Source: Gemmatimonadota bacterium (lineage in GTDB: Bacteria > Gemmatimonadota > Gemmatimonadetes > Longimicrobiales > Gaopeijiaceae). From it: a stretch of 36,067 nucleotides of DNA. The stretch lies in NCBI GenBank assembly GCA_012267505.1, contig JAAXGI010000156.1, forward strand, positions 1 through 36,067, in the 5' to 3' direction. How positions within the stretch are numbered: the first letter of the stretch is position 1; each line of letters begins with the position of its first letter. The translations under genes and the position numbers were made by a program. Shown here in pieces: positions 9,801 to 15,648 of this stretch. The notes beneath the pieces are model-generated. The model saw nothing but the letters and a program-made list of their open reading frames with translations, was not told where the DNA came from and did no database searches.

Positions 9801-10332
9801 CGAGGGCCAGCAGGAGGGCGAAGGGCAGGCCGGCGGCGAGCCCTCGGACGGAGAGCAGGCGGGCGGACAGCAGGCCGGTGGACAACAGGCCGGCGGGCAG
9901 CAGGCGGGCGGGCAACAGGCCGGCGGAGGCGGGGCGTTCGGCGGAAACCGGTTCGGACCCGGCGGGCCCGGGGGGTGGTTCGACGGAGAGATCGCGCGCC
10001 AGCTGAGCCGGGAGGCCGTGGAGCGCCGGATGCAGGCGGAGACGCTCCGCGACCGCCTGAGGGAGGCCGGGGCGCCGCTCGAGAGCCTCGAGAGCCTCGA
10101 CGGCGTGATCGACCGGTTCCAGAGGCTCGAGGCGCTCGGGATCTACGGAGAACCCCGGGCTCTCGCCGAGCTCCAACAGGAGCTGATCGAGAGCCTCCGG
10201 GAGCTCGACTTCGACATCCGCCGCCACTTCGCCGCCGAGGCCCTCGACGGACCCATGGTCGTCGGCTCGGGGGAGGTGCCCGCGGGCTACCAGGATCTCG
10301 TCGAGGAGTACTTCCGGAGCCTGGCCAGGTAG
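6847..10332 (+). CDS. DUF4175-type giant membrane protein with Gly-rich and coiled-coil regions
   Basis: About 1161 residues. The N-terminal part has three likely membrane helices (about 32-52, 59-82 and 150-167). An extracytoplasmic beta-rich region follows, then a long Gln/Glu/Arg-rich coiled-coil half. Two low-complexity breaks stand out: a run of about 14 glycines encoded at 8398-8436, and five tandem (Q/E)QAGG units encoded at 9853-9927. The layout matches DUF4175/TIGR02302-like proteins. ATG 6847 is preferred (GGAGACGGGG upstream) over GTG 6811. It lies 48 bases after the BatA-like gene and may belong to the same complex. Function is not established. Confidence 0.8.
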   Translation: MRRRFEGGERRELRTVVRTVRRRWRLRTVLRGALYSTVSIVSAVVIVQLLVEAWPWGPRSAAVATAVLYLGAAAVTAVTLLWALVRRVSDRQVVLYLREHEPGLKSEILTAVEALEAAPDPKRAELLDGLVRSAVLRARAVAGGRRVDAEPIRRLSWWSAAAAAAVGLLLLTDPLGFREEAAPGLLRPWTAVELPPPLAIQLFPGDTIVPRGAELHIAARLEGFDAQEVDLAFRSGEGTEWERWPMLIQDEEDGDHEFVLFRVEEPMDYFAEAAGIRSETHRIDVVDLPYVARLELELHHPAYTRLPPEVIESAGDIYVLPGTRVVVRAEPTVPIPAARIVVDGMGEVAMAVDAEGRLAGAFMAEEPGFYRIDLDDEEGTTHRGTPDHLIDIVEDLAPIVSIERPARDVRVTSVEEVYVEAEASDDYAIATLELIFSVNGGSEETIPLLSGSESRLTDVSAGHTFFLEDYDLVPGDLVAYHVRALDNGPAAEEREARTDLFFIEVRPFSQDFRQAEQGGGGGGGGGGGGGDPMAGQFSERQREIVTATFNVGRDWRQIAPELVEEDIATIALSQGSLMEEVRAFLAELQGRLQRAPEEMRQVAEELPLATAEMEAALAELEENDTEEALPPEQRALQHLLRAESVFREIQLAQQQNQGGGGGGASGAEIREDLADFFDLEMDRLRNQYEELQRGQRQQMDQELNSALERLRELARRQEQEQERLQRVAERLPPGAAGAGGESQRRLAEEAEELARELERLSREYSSPELAQTARELEEAANAMRRSATSRNQNGVGQASAAQEALEEARRLLERDQSNRLGRDAENAVADAERALEQQREIEEAVGEMPSGLAGRAEALPPVLDRKDQLIEELGNLEGELNRLADEAEDPRAERGFREAASAIRDGQLPDRIDFSKSLVASSRPEQSEEFEAQITELMEELAEQVREAAGAIGPDANQTAAEFAERTRELVRAAESMEERARQAAEGQQEGEGQAGGEPSDGEQAGGQQAGGQQAGGQQAGGQQAGGGGAFGGNRFGPGGPGGWFDGEIARQLSREAVERRMQAETLRDRLREAGAPLESLESLDGVIDRFQRLEALGIYGEPRALAELQQELIESLRELDFDIRRHFAAEALDGPMVVGSGEVPAGYQDLVEEYFRSLAR
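9853..9927 (+). repeat. 15-bp in-frame tandem repeat (five copies)
   Basis: Five consecutive 15-base units, roughly CAGCAGGCGGGCGGA, each encode (Q/E)QAGG inside the DUF4175 gene. The copies differ mainly at third codon positions, so the array has been kept at the protein level rather than expanded very recently. It probably forms a flexible linker before the C-terminal helical domain. Confidence 0.9.
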
Positions 10333-10353
10333 CCGCTCGTTAAGGATTCAGCC

Positions 10354-11715
10354 ATGCGACGCATCCGTTGGATCCTCGGTGCGGCCCTCCCACTGGCCGC
10401 ACTCCTAGCGACGACCCGGACTTCCTCCGCGCACGAGATTCCGGCAGCCGTCACGGTCCAGACCTACCTCCGCGCCGAGGGCGATGTCCTCCGGATGCTG
10501 GTCCGCGTCCCGCTCGCATCCATGCGCGACATCCAGTTCCCTCTCCGGGGTCCCGGCTACATCATGATCGAGGAGGCGGACCCCTACCTCCGGGACGCCG
10601 CCGTCCTCTGGCTCGTCGACTACCTCCAGCTCTTCGAGAACGACCGCCTGCTCGAGCGCCCGGAGGTCACGGCGACCCGGATCTCCCTTCCCTCCGACCC
10701 GTCCTTCATCTCGTTCGACACCGCAGTTGAGCACATCTTCGGGCCCCCGCTGCCCGCCGGAACGGATCTGATCTGGAACCAGGCGATGCTCGACGTCGTC
10801 CTCGAGTACGCCGTCGAGTCCGACGAGTCGCGGTTCTCGATCCTCTCCGAGCTCTCGCACCTCGGCCTCACGACGACGACGATCCTCCGCTTCGACCTCC
10901 CGGGAAGCGAGGAGCGCCTCTACCAGTTCATCGGGAATCCCGGGCTCGTCGAGCTCGACCCGAGGTGGTACCAGGCCTTCTTCCAGTTCGTGAGGCTCGG
11001 CTTCCTGCACATCCTCGACGGGATCGACCACCTCCTGTTCCTCCTCTGCCTCGTCATCCCCTTCCGGCGCATCGTCCCGCTGATCACCCTCGTGACCTCC
11101 TTCACGGTGGCCCACTCGATCACGCTCGGGGCATCGGCCTTCGGTTATGCGCCCTCGGGGCTCTGGTTTCCCCCGCTCGTCGAGGCGCTCATCGCACTCT
11201 CGATCGTTTTCATGGCGCTCGAGAACATCGTGGGTGCGAACCTGCAGAGACGCTGGCTCGTGGCGTTCGGGTTCGGGCTCGTCCACGGCTTCGGATTCTC
11301 CTTCGCGCTCCGCGAGTCGCTCCAGTTCGCCGGCTCGCACCTCGTGACATCGCTCCTCGCCTTCAACCTGGGCGTGGAGTTCGGTCAGATCGCCGTTCTG
11401 CTGGTGGCCGTCCCGGCCCTCGTCCTCCTCTTCCGGCACGTGGTGGCCGAGCGGCTGGGCGTGATCATCCTCTCCGCCCTCGTCGCCCACACCTCCTGGC
11501 ACTGGATGACCGAGCGCTGGGAGACGCTCCAGGCCTATGCGATCTCCCTCCCGCCGCTCGACATCGTCTTCCTCCTAACCCTGGTCCGCTGGGCGATGGC
11601 GATCCTCGTTCTCGTTGGACTCGCCTGGCTCCTCAAGGGGATCTTCGGCAAGATCGACGAACTCGCCGGGGGGGGAGCCGGATCCGCCGGCTCGAGTCCC
11701 CAGGTCGAACACTAG
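10354..11715 (+). CDS. HupE/UreJ family membrane protein with N-terminal exported domain
   Basis: A 453-residue protein. It has a signal peptide (basic start, hydrophobic core, likely cleavage after TSSA at about residue 26), an extracytoplasmic domain of roughly 180 residues, then six to seven membrane helices from about residue 209. The membrane part carries HupE/UreJ-type conserved segments: FLHILDGIDHLLF, VAHSITLGAS, LVHGFGFSFAL and ALVAHTSWHW, all with His residues in or near helices. Family members are linked to nickel or other metal transport. The predicted mature N-terminus begins with His, a feature of some copper-binding periplasmic domains. The gene begins 21 bases after the DUF4175 gene and is probably in the same operon. 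Transport substrate is not known. Confidence 0.85.
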   Translation: MRRIRWILGAALPLAALLATTRTSSAHEIPAAVTVQTYLRAEGDVLRMLVRVPLASMRDIQFPLRGPGYIMIEEADPYLRDAAVLWLVDYLQLFENDRLLERPEVTATRISLPSDPSFISFDTAVEHIFGPPLPAGTDLIWNQAMLDVVLEYAVESDESRFSILSELSHLGLTTTTILRFDLPGSEERLYQFIGNPGLVELDPRWYQAFFQFVRLGFLHILDGIDHLLFLLCLVIPFRRIVPLITLVTSFTVAHSITLGASAFGYAPSGLWFPPLVEALIALSIVFMALENIVGANLQRRWLVAFGFGLVHGFGFSFALRESLQFAGSHLVTSLLAFNLGVEFGQIAVLLVAVPALVLLFRHVVAERLGVIILSALVAHTSWHWMTERWETLQAYAISLPPLDIVFLLTLVRWAMAILVLVGLAWLLKGIFGKIDELAGGGAGSAGSSPQVEH

Positions 11716-11732
11716 CGCCCGCCTTCTTCTTG

Positions 11733-11761
11733 TTGCCGCCTCCGGCGCGCCGCCATAGACT
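11733..11761 (+). promoter_or_regulatory. Candidate promoter for the Met-rich secreted protein
   Basis: TTGCCG (11733-11738) and TAGACT (11756-11761) are separated by 17 bases and lie just after the HupE gene. Each box matches four of six sigma-70 consensus positions. Transcription would start near 11768, giving a leader of about 80 bases. This is a motif-only prediction. Confidence 0.35.
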
Positions 11762-11849
11762 AGACGGGTCGGATCCCCTTCGAGCAGTCCCGCCGGCCCC
11801 GCCCGGCATGGGAGCCTCGACCCTCCGAAATCATCAAGCCCCGACTCAT

Positions 11850-13001
11850 ATGGCCCGGATCCCAGTGTGCACCGCGCTCGCCCTACTCCTCCTCGCGGGG
11901 CTCGCCCGCACCACGCCGCTCTCCGCGCAGAGCGCGGGGGAGGCGCTCCGCAACGGATACTCCGAGCTCGCCGGCCGCTTCGACGCCGCCGACGTCACGC
12001 AGGCGGAGATGTACGACCGGCTACTCGCCATCACCGAGTCCGCCGAGTCGGCCGCGGGCAGGAACGCGCTCCGGGAGCTGCTCATCCGTTCGATGACGAT
12101 GTCGATGGCCGAGATGATGGCTGAAATGCACCAGATGGGGGCGATGGACATGGGACCGATGCCCGGTCCCTTCGGGGATCTCGAGGCGGATGCGGCCGGG
12201 GATCTCAGGACGCTCCTCCAGGGACAGTCGTCCGCCGTCGAGGCCCGCGGCTCGCTCTCCGGCGACGGAGCGCTCACCGGGAGCGCCGCGGCCGTGCTCG
12301 CGCACGGACGTGCGTTCCAGGCCCGGATCTACGACATCTACGCCGACGCCGGCGTCGCGGACAAGCAGGCGGCCGTCGACGAGGCGATCGACGCCTACCT
12401 CTCCGACCCGAATTCCGTGGCCGCCGAGCCGAAGAGCCCGATCCTCATGTACGGCCATCCCTTCGCGGGCGCGATGAAGTCCGGTTACCCGCAGGTCAGC
12501 GGCCTCTTCTGGGCCTCGCAGTGGCTCCAGCTGGCCGCGCTCGAGCCGCTCATGTCCGGCGGCGAGACCGCGGCGGGGCTCAACACCGTGATCGAGCGCT
12601 ACGAGGCGAAGGTGGCCGGGATGGAGGACGTCTCCCCCGTGCCGACGGAGATCCCGATGGTGCCGGCGATCTCCCCCCTTCTCCTGAGCCGCCACCCCGA
12701 GGCGGCGTGGATCATCGACAATGTGAACATCCTCGAGTTCGTGATCGCCGATCTCCTCGTCCACCCGGACGTGGAGGACCGCGATGGCTCGATCGACGCC
12801 GTGACGGCCGAGTTCACCGACAAGGAGTCGAACCTCCTCGTGGGATCGATGGCCTACCGCGACTACCTCCTCTCGGCCCTGCGGACGGGGATCTACAACC
12901 AGGGCGGGCCTGCCCTCGGCCAGCTCGTGCGCTCCGAACGGAACCGCTCCCGGATGGAGATGGAGATGGGAGGGCACGTCTCCCTCCCCGGAATGAACTA
13001 G
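11850..13001 (+). CDS. Secreted methionine-rich protein of unknown function
   Basis: A 383-residue protein I do not recognise. A signal peptide is clear (LALLLLAGLA core, cleavage likely after SAQ near residue 27). Residues 82-104 hold ten methionines and one histidine (MTMSMAEMM, EMHQMGAMDM, GPMPG). The C-terminus has MEMEMGGH and ends in GMN. Clustered Met with His is typical of soft-metal (Cu(I)/Ag(I)) binding segments, but this is composition only. The remainder looks helical and globular. ATG 11850 puts the signal peptide at the N-terminus; an in-frame ATG at 11808 is possible. It lies 134 bases downstream of the HupE-like gene on the same strand. Confidence 0.75.
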   Translation: MARIPVCTALALLLLAGLARTTPLSAQSAGEALRNGYSELAGRFDAADVTQAEMYDRLLAITESAESAAGRNALRELLIRSMTMSMAEMMAEMHQMGAMDMGPMPGPFGDLEADAAGDLRTLLQGQSSAVEARGSLSGDGALTGSAAAVLAHGRAFQARIYDIYADAGVADKQAAVDEAIDAYLSDPNSVAAEPKSPILMYGHPFAGAMKSGYPQVSGLFWASQWLQLAALEPLMSGGETAAGLNTVIERYEAKVAGMEDVSPVPTEIPMVPAISPLLLSRHPEAAWIIDNVNILEFVIADLLVHPDVEDRDGSIDAVTAEFTDKESNLLVGSMAYRDYLLSALRTGIYNQGGPALGQLVRSERNRSRMEMEMGGHVSLPGMN

Positions 13002-13039
13002 TCCGGGGTCCTGACGGGAGAGGGCGGTCGCGGGGAGAC

Positions 13040-13200
13040 GGCAGCGGACGTCTTCCCCGCCCGCTCCACCTTCTCGGGGTATCTCACCGGCCGGTCACAT
13101 CCAGACCGGTGGCCCGGCGTTCTCACTGAGCGTGGCGATGTAGTCCCCGATACACCGCCCGAGGTCATGGACGGAGTGGGGGACGCCGGCAACGGGACTC
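13040..13200 (-). pseudogene. IS630-family transposase remnant, C-terminal part
   Basis: On the minus strand, HSVHDLGRCIGDYIATLSEN followed by AGPPVW (about 13178 down to 13098) resembles the C-terminus of IS630 transposases, whose usual form is like SVDELERAIREYIETHNADP..FVW. After a frameshift, RYPEKVERAGKTSAA (near 13075-13040) matches the usual closing TADEILEKVERARKTL-like segment. Stops and frame changes show it is not functional. The assignment rests on recalled family patterns, not on a search. Confidence 0.65.
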
Positions 13201-13435
13201 CGTCCGCACATCCATCTGGCCCCCGGTCGATGTCGTACTTGGATTCTCCTGTACCGGTCCCGGTCTTCTGGACAACTGGGCGGCCTGGTCAATCCGGAAC
13301 CCGGGTGAGCTCCCCGCTGAGCTGGCGAAGACTCGCCGCCATCGGACGGCTCACGGCGATGCAGCGACCCGTCGAGCCGAGGGTCACCAATGTGCTACAG
13401 CCAGCAGGGCACTCCGGCAGCCCGGGAATGGGCTG

Positions 13436-13864
13436 CTACGCGCGCAACCTCCGCGATCCAAACCAGACGCCCACGACCCCGATCAGCGGGTTGAGCCAGC
13501 TGAGCCATGCGGGCTGGCGGGCACCTGCGGTCGCCTCCATCATCGACACGTCATCGGGGCGCGGTCCTTCCGCCATCTCCACCGGCATCAGCGCCGTCAC
13601 CACCCCGAGCACGATCACGACGGCGATCAGAATCGTGGCGGCCCTTGCATCGTGCGCCACCCCGGCACAGACTCGCCCGCCGATGTACGCCGCCACGAGC
13701 CCGAGCACGACCGAACCGAGTGCCCAGCCGCCGGATACCTCCCACGTACCCGGCTCGAAGGCGCGCGAGGGCCCCAGCGTCAGCCAGAGAAGCAAGAAGA
13801 GTGCGAAGAGCACGGCAGCCATCGCAAAGTAGCCGGCGACGGCGGCAAGGATGTTCCTGAGCAT
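13436..13864 (-). CDS. Small four-helix membrane protein, unknown function
   Basis: A 142-residue protein with four predicted membrane helices (about 4-28, 45-65, 74-93 and 119-138) and a short loop containing GPRPDD. The frame runs on upstream to 14200, but that part is transposase debris. The start at 13864 is supported by AGGGAGG six bases upstream; an adjacent ATG lies at 13867. No family is recognised. It sits between the two pieces of an IS630-type transposase, on the same strand, so it may be a passenger or an insertion into the old element. Confidence 0.65.
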   Translation of the reverse strand: MLRNILAAVAGYFAMAAVLFALFLLLWLTLGPSRAFEPGTWEVSGGWALGSVVLGLVAAYIGGRVCAGVAHDARAATILIAVVIVLGVVTALMPVEMAEGPRPDDVSMMEATAGARQPAWLSWLNPLIGVVGVWFGSRRLRA

Positions 13865-13894
13865 CATGTGCCTCCCTGATAGTGAGTAGTGCTG

Positions 13895-13954
13895 TCCAAC
13901 TGATGTCTGAGCCTGACGGGAGCGCGGGTTTCCAACGAGGTGTGAGCTTGACGG
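13895..13954. repeat. Imperfect direct repeat upstream of the four-helix gene
   Basis: Two copies of about 24-25 bases, at 13895-13919 and 13931-13954, share TCCAAC, then GA.GT.TGAGC.TGACGG with three mismatches and one gap, spaced 36 bases apart. They lie just upstream of the small membrane protein gene and could be remnants of element ends or a regulatory repeat. Confidence 0.5.
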
Positions 13955-13956
13955 CG

Positions 13957-14200
13957 GGGGTGCAACCATCCCCGAGGCATGATCCTGAACCTCTCGCTGG
14001 ACAAGAACCAGACCGTCGCGGATCTCATCCCGCACGCCCTCGCCATCGGGCACGTGCTCCACTGCGTGGCTCCCCGCGCATCGTCCCCGGCGACCCACCC
14101 TGTTCCGGTCGATTCCCAGCTCCGTTGCGATCGCCCTGTTCGTCATCCCATCGGCCCCCATCAACACCATCCGCGACGGCTCCCGCAGCCGCGCCGCCAC
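13957..14200 (-). pseudogene. IS630-family transposase remnant, N-terminal part
   Basis: The minus strand from 14200 encodes REPSRMVLMGADGM, then NRAIATELGIDRNRVGR, the N-terminal helix-turn-helix of IS630-type transposases. After an apparent deletion and frame shift, TQWSTCPMARACGMRSATVW and then ERFRIMPRGW (about 14067 to 13957) resemble the usual THWSTRTMAR..G.S..TVWR..K.....PHR block. The stretch between the HTH and THWS blocks is too short, so the gene is internally deleted. Together with 13040-13200 it covers both ends of one transposase in the correct order. Confidence 0.65.
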
Positions 14201-14264
14201 TCCTCGGGACCGCGACTACCATTCCAGGCGATTCCTCTCCTCGCCGGTCAACACCATCCGCGAC
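14161..14264. repeat. 17-bp direct repeat flanking transposase debris
   Basis: TCAACACCATCCGCGAC occurs at 14161-14177 and again at 14248-14264. On the minus strand both copies read SRMVL-like codons of the transposase N-terminus, so a partial duplication of that region is likely. The 14201-14443 stretch otherwise contains no gene that I can support. Confidence 0.7.
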
Positions 14265-14443
14265 TGCCACCCGCATGGCCCCTCCCCGTCTCCGAGAGTA
14301 CGATGGAGCAATGGGTCGCGAGCGCAACGCTGACAATTAGTATCCTGTTCGCGACACTACGCTGGTCTTCCGCGATTCCGTCATCTACGGTCGGAAACGG
14401 AGGGTTCCCGGACGATCGCATGCCACCATCCACGGGAGGACCC

Positions 14444-15385
14444 ATGGCACATCGGACACCTGACGCGCGCCCGCTCTGGCGGGCCGCCCCCGTTCTGGCC
14501 CTGGCGGTGCTCGGCTCGATCCCCACTCCGGCGGCCGCGCAAGAGGTCGGTCCGGCCCGCGGAGCACTGGTGATAAGCGGCGGCGGGGAGACCACGAGCC
14601 ACATCGTCGATCGCTTCATCGAGCTCGCCGGCGGTCCGGACGCGCCTATCGTCGTGGTCCCGACCTCCGGACGGCAGGACGAGGACTATCACCAGTTCTG
14701 CCCTTGCCTCCGGCGTTTCCGCGACGCTGGTGCGACGAACCTGACCGTGATGCATACGAGGGACCGGGCGGTCGCCGACACCGAGGCTTTCGTCGAGCCG
14801 CTGCGGGGGGCCCGCGGCGTGTGGTTCATGGGAGGAAGTCACTGGCTCCACACCGACGCCTACCTCGACACCCGGGTCCATGAGGAGATCTTCGCGCTCC
14901 TCGATCGCGGCGGGGTGATCGGGGGAGGGTCCGCCGGTGGTCATATACAGGGCGAGATCATGAATGTGAGCCGATCCCCCGAACGGGAATTCTCGGAGCG
15001 GAAGCTTCCCCGCGAGGACTGGCGGCGGGGGTTCGGACTCCTTCGGGGCGTGATCATCGACGTGCACGTGCTCGCCAGGAACAGGCAGTTCGACATGATC
15101 GGAGTGATGGAGAGGCACCCCGGGATGCTCGGGATCGCGATAGACGAGAACACGGCGATCGTGGTCGAGGAAGACGAGTTCGAGGTCATCGGGACGAGCT
15201 ACGTGATCATCCACGACAGCGGGCGTGCGATCCCGCCCGACCCTCCGGAGACGTGGCGGACCGTCGGCGGTCCGTTCTACTTCCTCCGTCCCGGAGACAG
15301 ATACGACCTGGTGGCGAGGGAGGCCACCCGACCGACCGGTTCCGCGGATCCGATCGCCCGGGTGGCCCCGGCGAACACTCGGTGA
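14444..15385 (+). CDS. Secreted S51-family (cyanophycinase-like) peptidase
   Basis: A 313-residue protein with a signal peptide (cleavage near AAAQ, residue 33). The mature part starts with GALVISGGGE and has the nucleophile elbow GGGSAGGHIQGE with the presumed catalytic Ser163, as in S51 peptidases and cyanophycinases. The segment usually read as GGDQ or GGNT in the family is GGSH here (residues 130-133). A C-x-C pair (FCPC, 86-88) could form a disulfide or bind metal. The start at ATG 14444 has GGGAGGA upstream; ATG 14420 is less likely. It is followed by a gamma-glutamyltranspeptidase homologue, so both may degrade exported isopeptides. True cyanophycin cleavage is unproven. Confidence 0.85.
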   Translation: MAHRTPDARPLWRAAPVLALAVLGSIPTPAAAQEVGPARGALVISGGGETTSHIVDRFIELAGGPDAPIVVVPTSGRQDEDYHQFCPCLRRFRDAGATNLTVMHTRDRAVADTEAFVEPLRGARGVWFMGGSHWLHTDAYLDTRVHEEIFALLDRGGVIGGGSAGGHIQGEIMNVSRSPEREFSERKLPREDWRRGFGLLRGVIIDVHVLARNRQFDMIGVMERHPGMLGIAIDENTAIVVEEDEFEVIGTSYVIIHDSGRAIPPDPPETWRTVGGPFYFLRPGDRYDLVAREATRPTGSADPIARVAPANTR

Positions 15386-15520
15386 ACCGATCCCGCCCGG
15401 GGAGGCGTGCGGGGCCGCTTTGGGCCCGGTCACGCCGCTCTGCCCGCCGGGGGTGCCAAGGGGAGGACTGATCTCCGGGCTGCCGTGGGCCGGGTTCCTC
15501 TCCGGGGGGGCTGCCGCGGG

Positions 15521-15551
15521 TTGGACAATCCGGCCGGCCGGGTCCTATCCT
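15521..15551 (+). promoter_or_regulatory. Candidate promoter for the gamma-glutamyltranspeptidase-like gene
   Basis: TTGGAC (15521-15526) and TATCCT (15546-15551) are 19 bases apart, slightly longer than ideal, in an otherwise GC-rich spacer upstream of the gene at 15649. This is a weak motif-only prediction. Confidence 0.3.
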
Positions 15552-15648
15552 GGGACCACGACGAACCCGGCGGATGCCTTCCGCGAGGCAACTGAACGAG
15601 GCTGCCGAAGCGGGTGGCGCGATGTGTGAGCAGAGGGGGGAGAGAGCG

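Noticed and set aside
9853-9927. Possible CRISPR-like repeat array
   Set aside because: The 15-base units are contiguous, have no spacers and lie in frame inside a coding region.
11674-11694. Hairpin GAGCCGG/CCGGCTC near the end of the HupE-like gene as a terminator
   Set aside because: It lies within the coding sequence and is not followed by a T tract; short GC hairpins are expected by chance here.
13167-13832. 221-codon plus-strand frame in the IS remnant region
   Set aside because: Ser/Thr/Pro-rich with no domain; it mirrors the membrane protein gene and transposase debris on the other strand.
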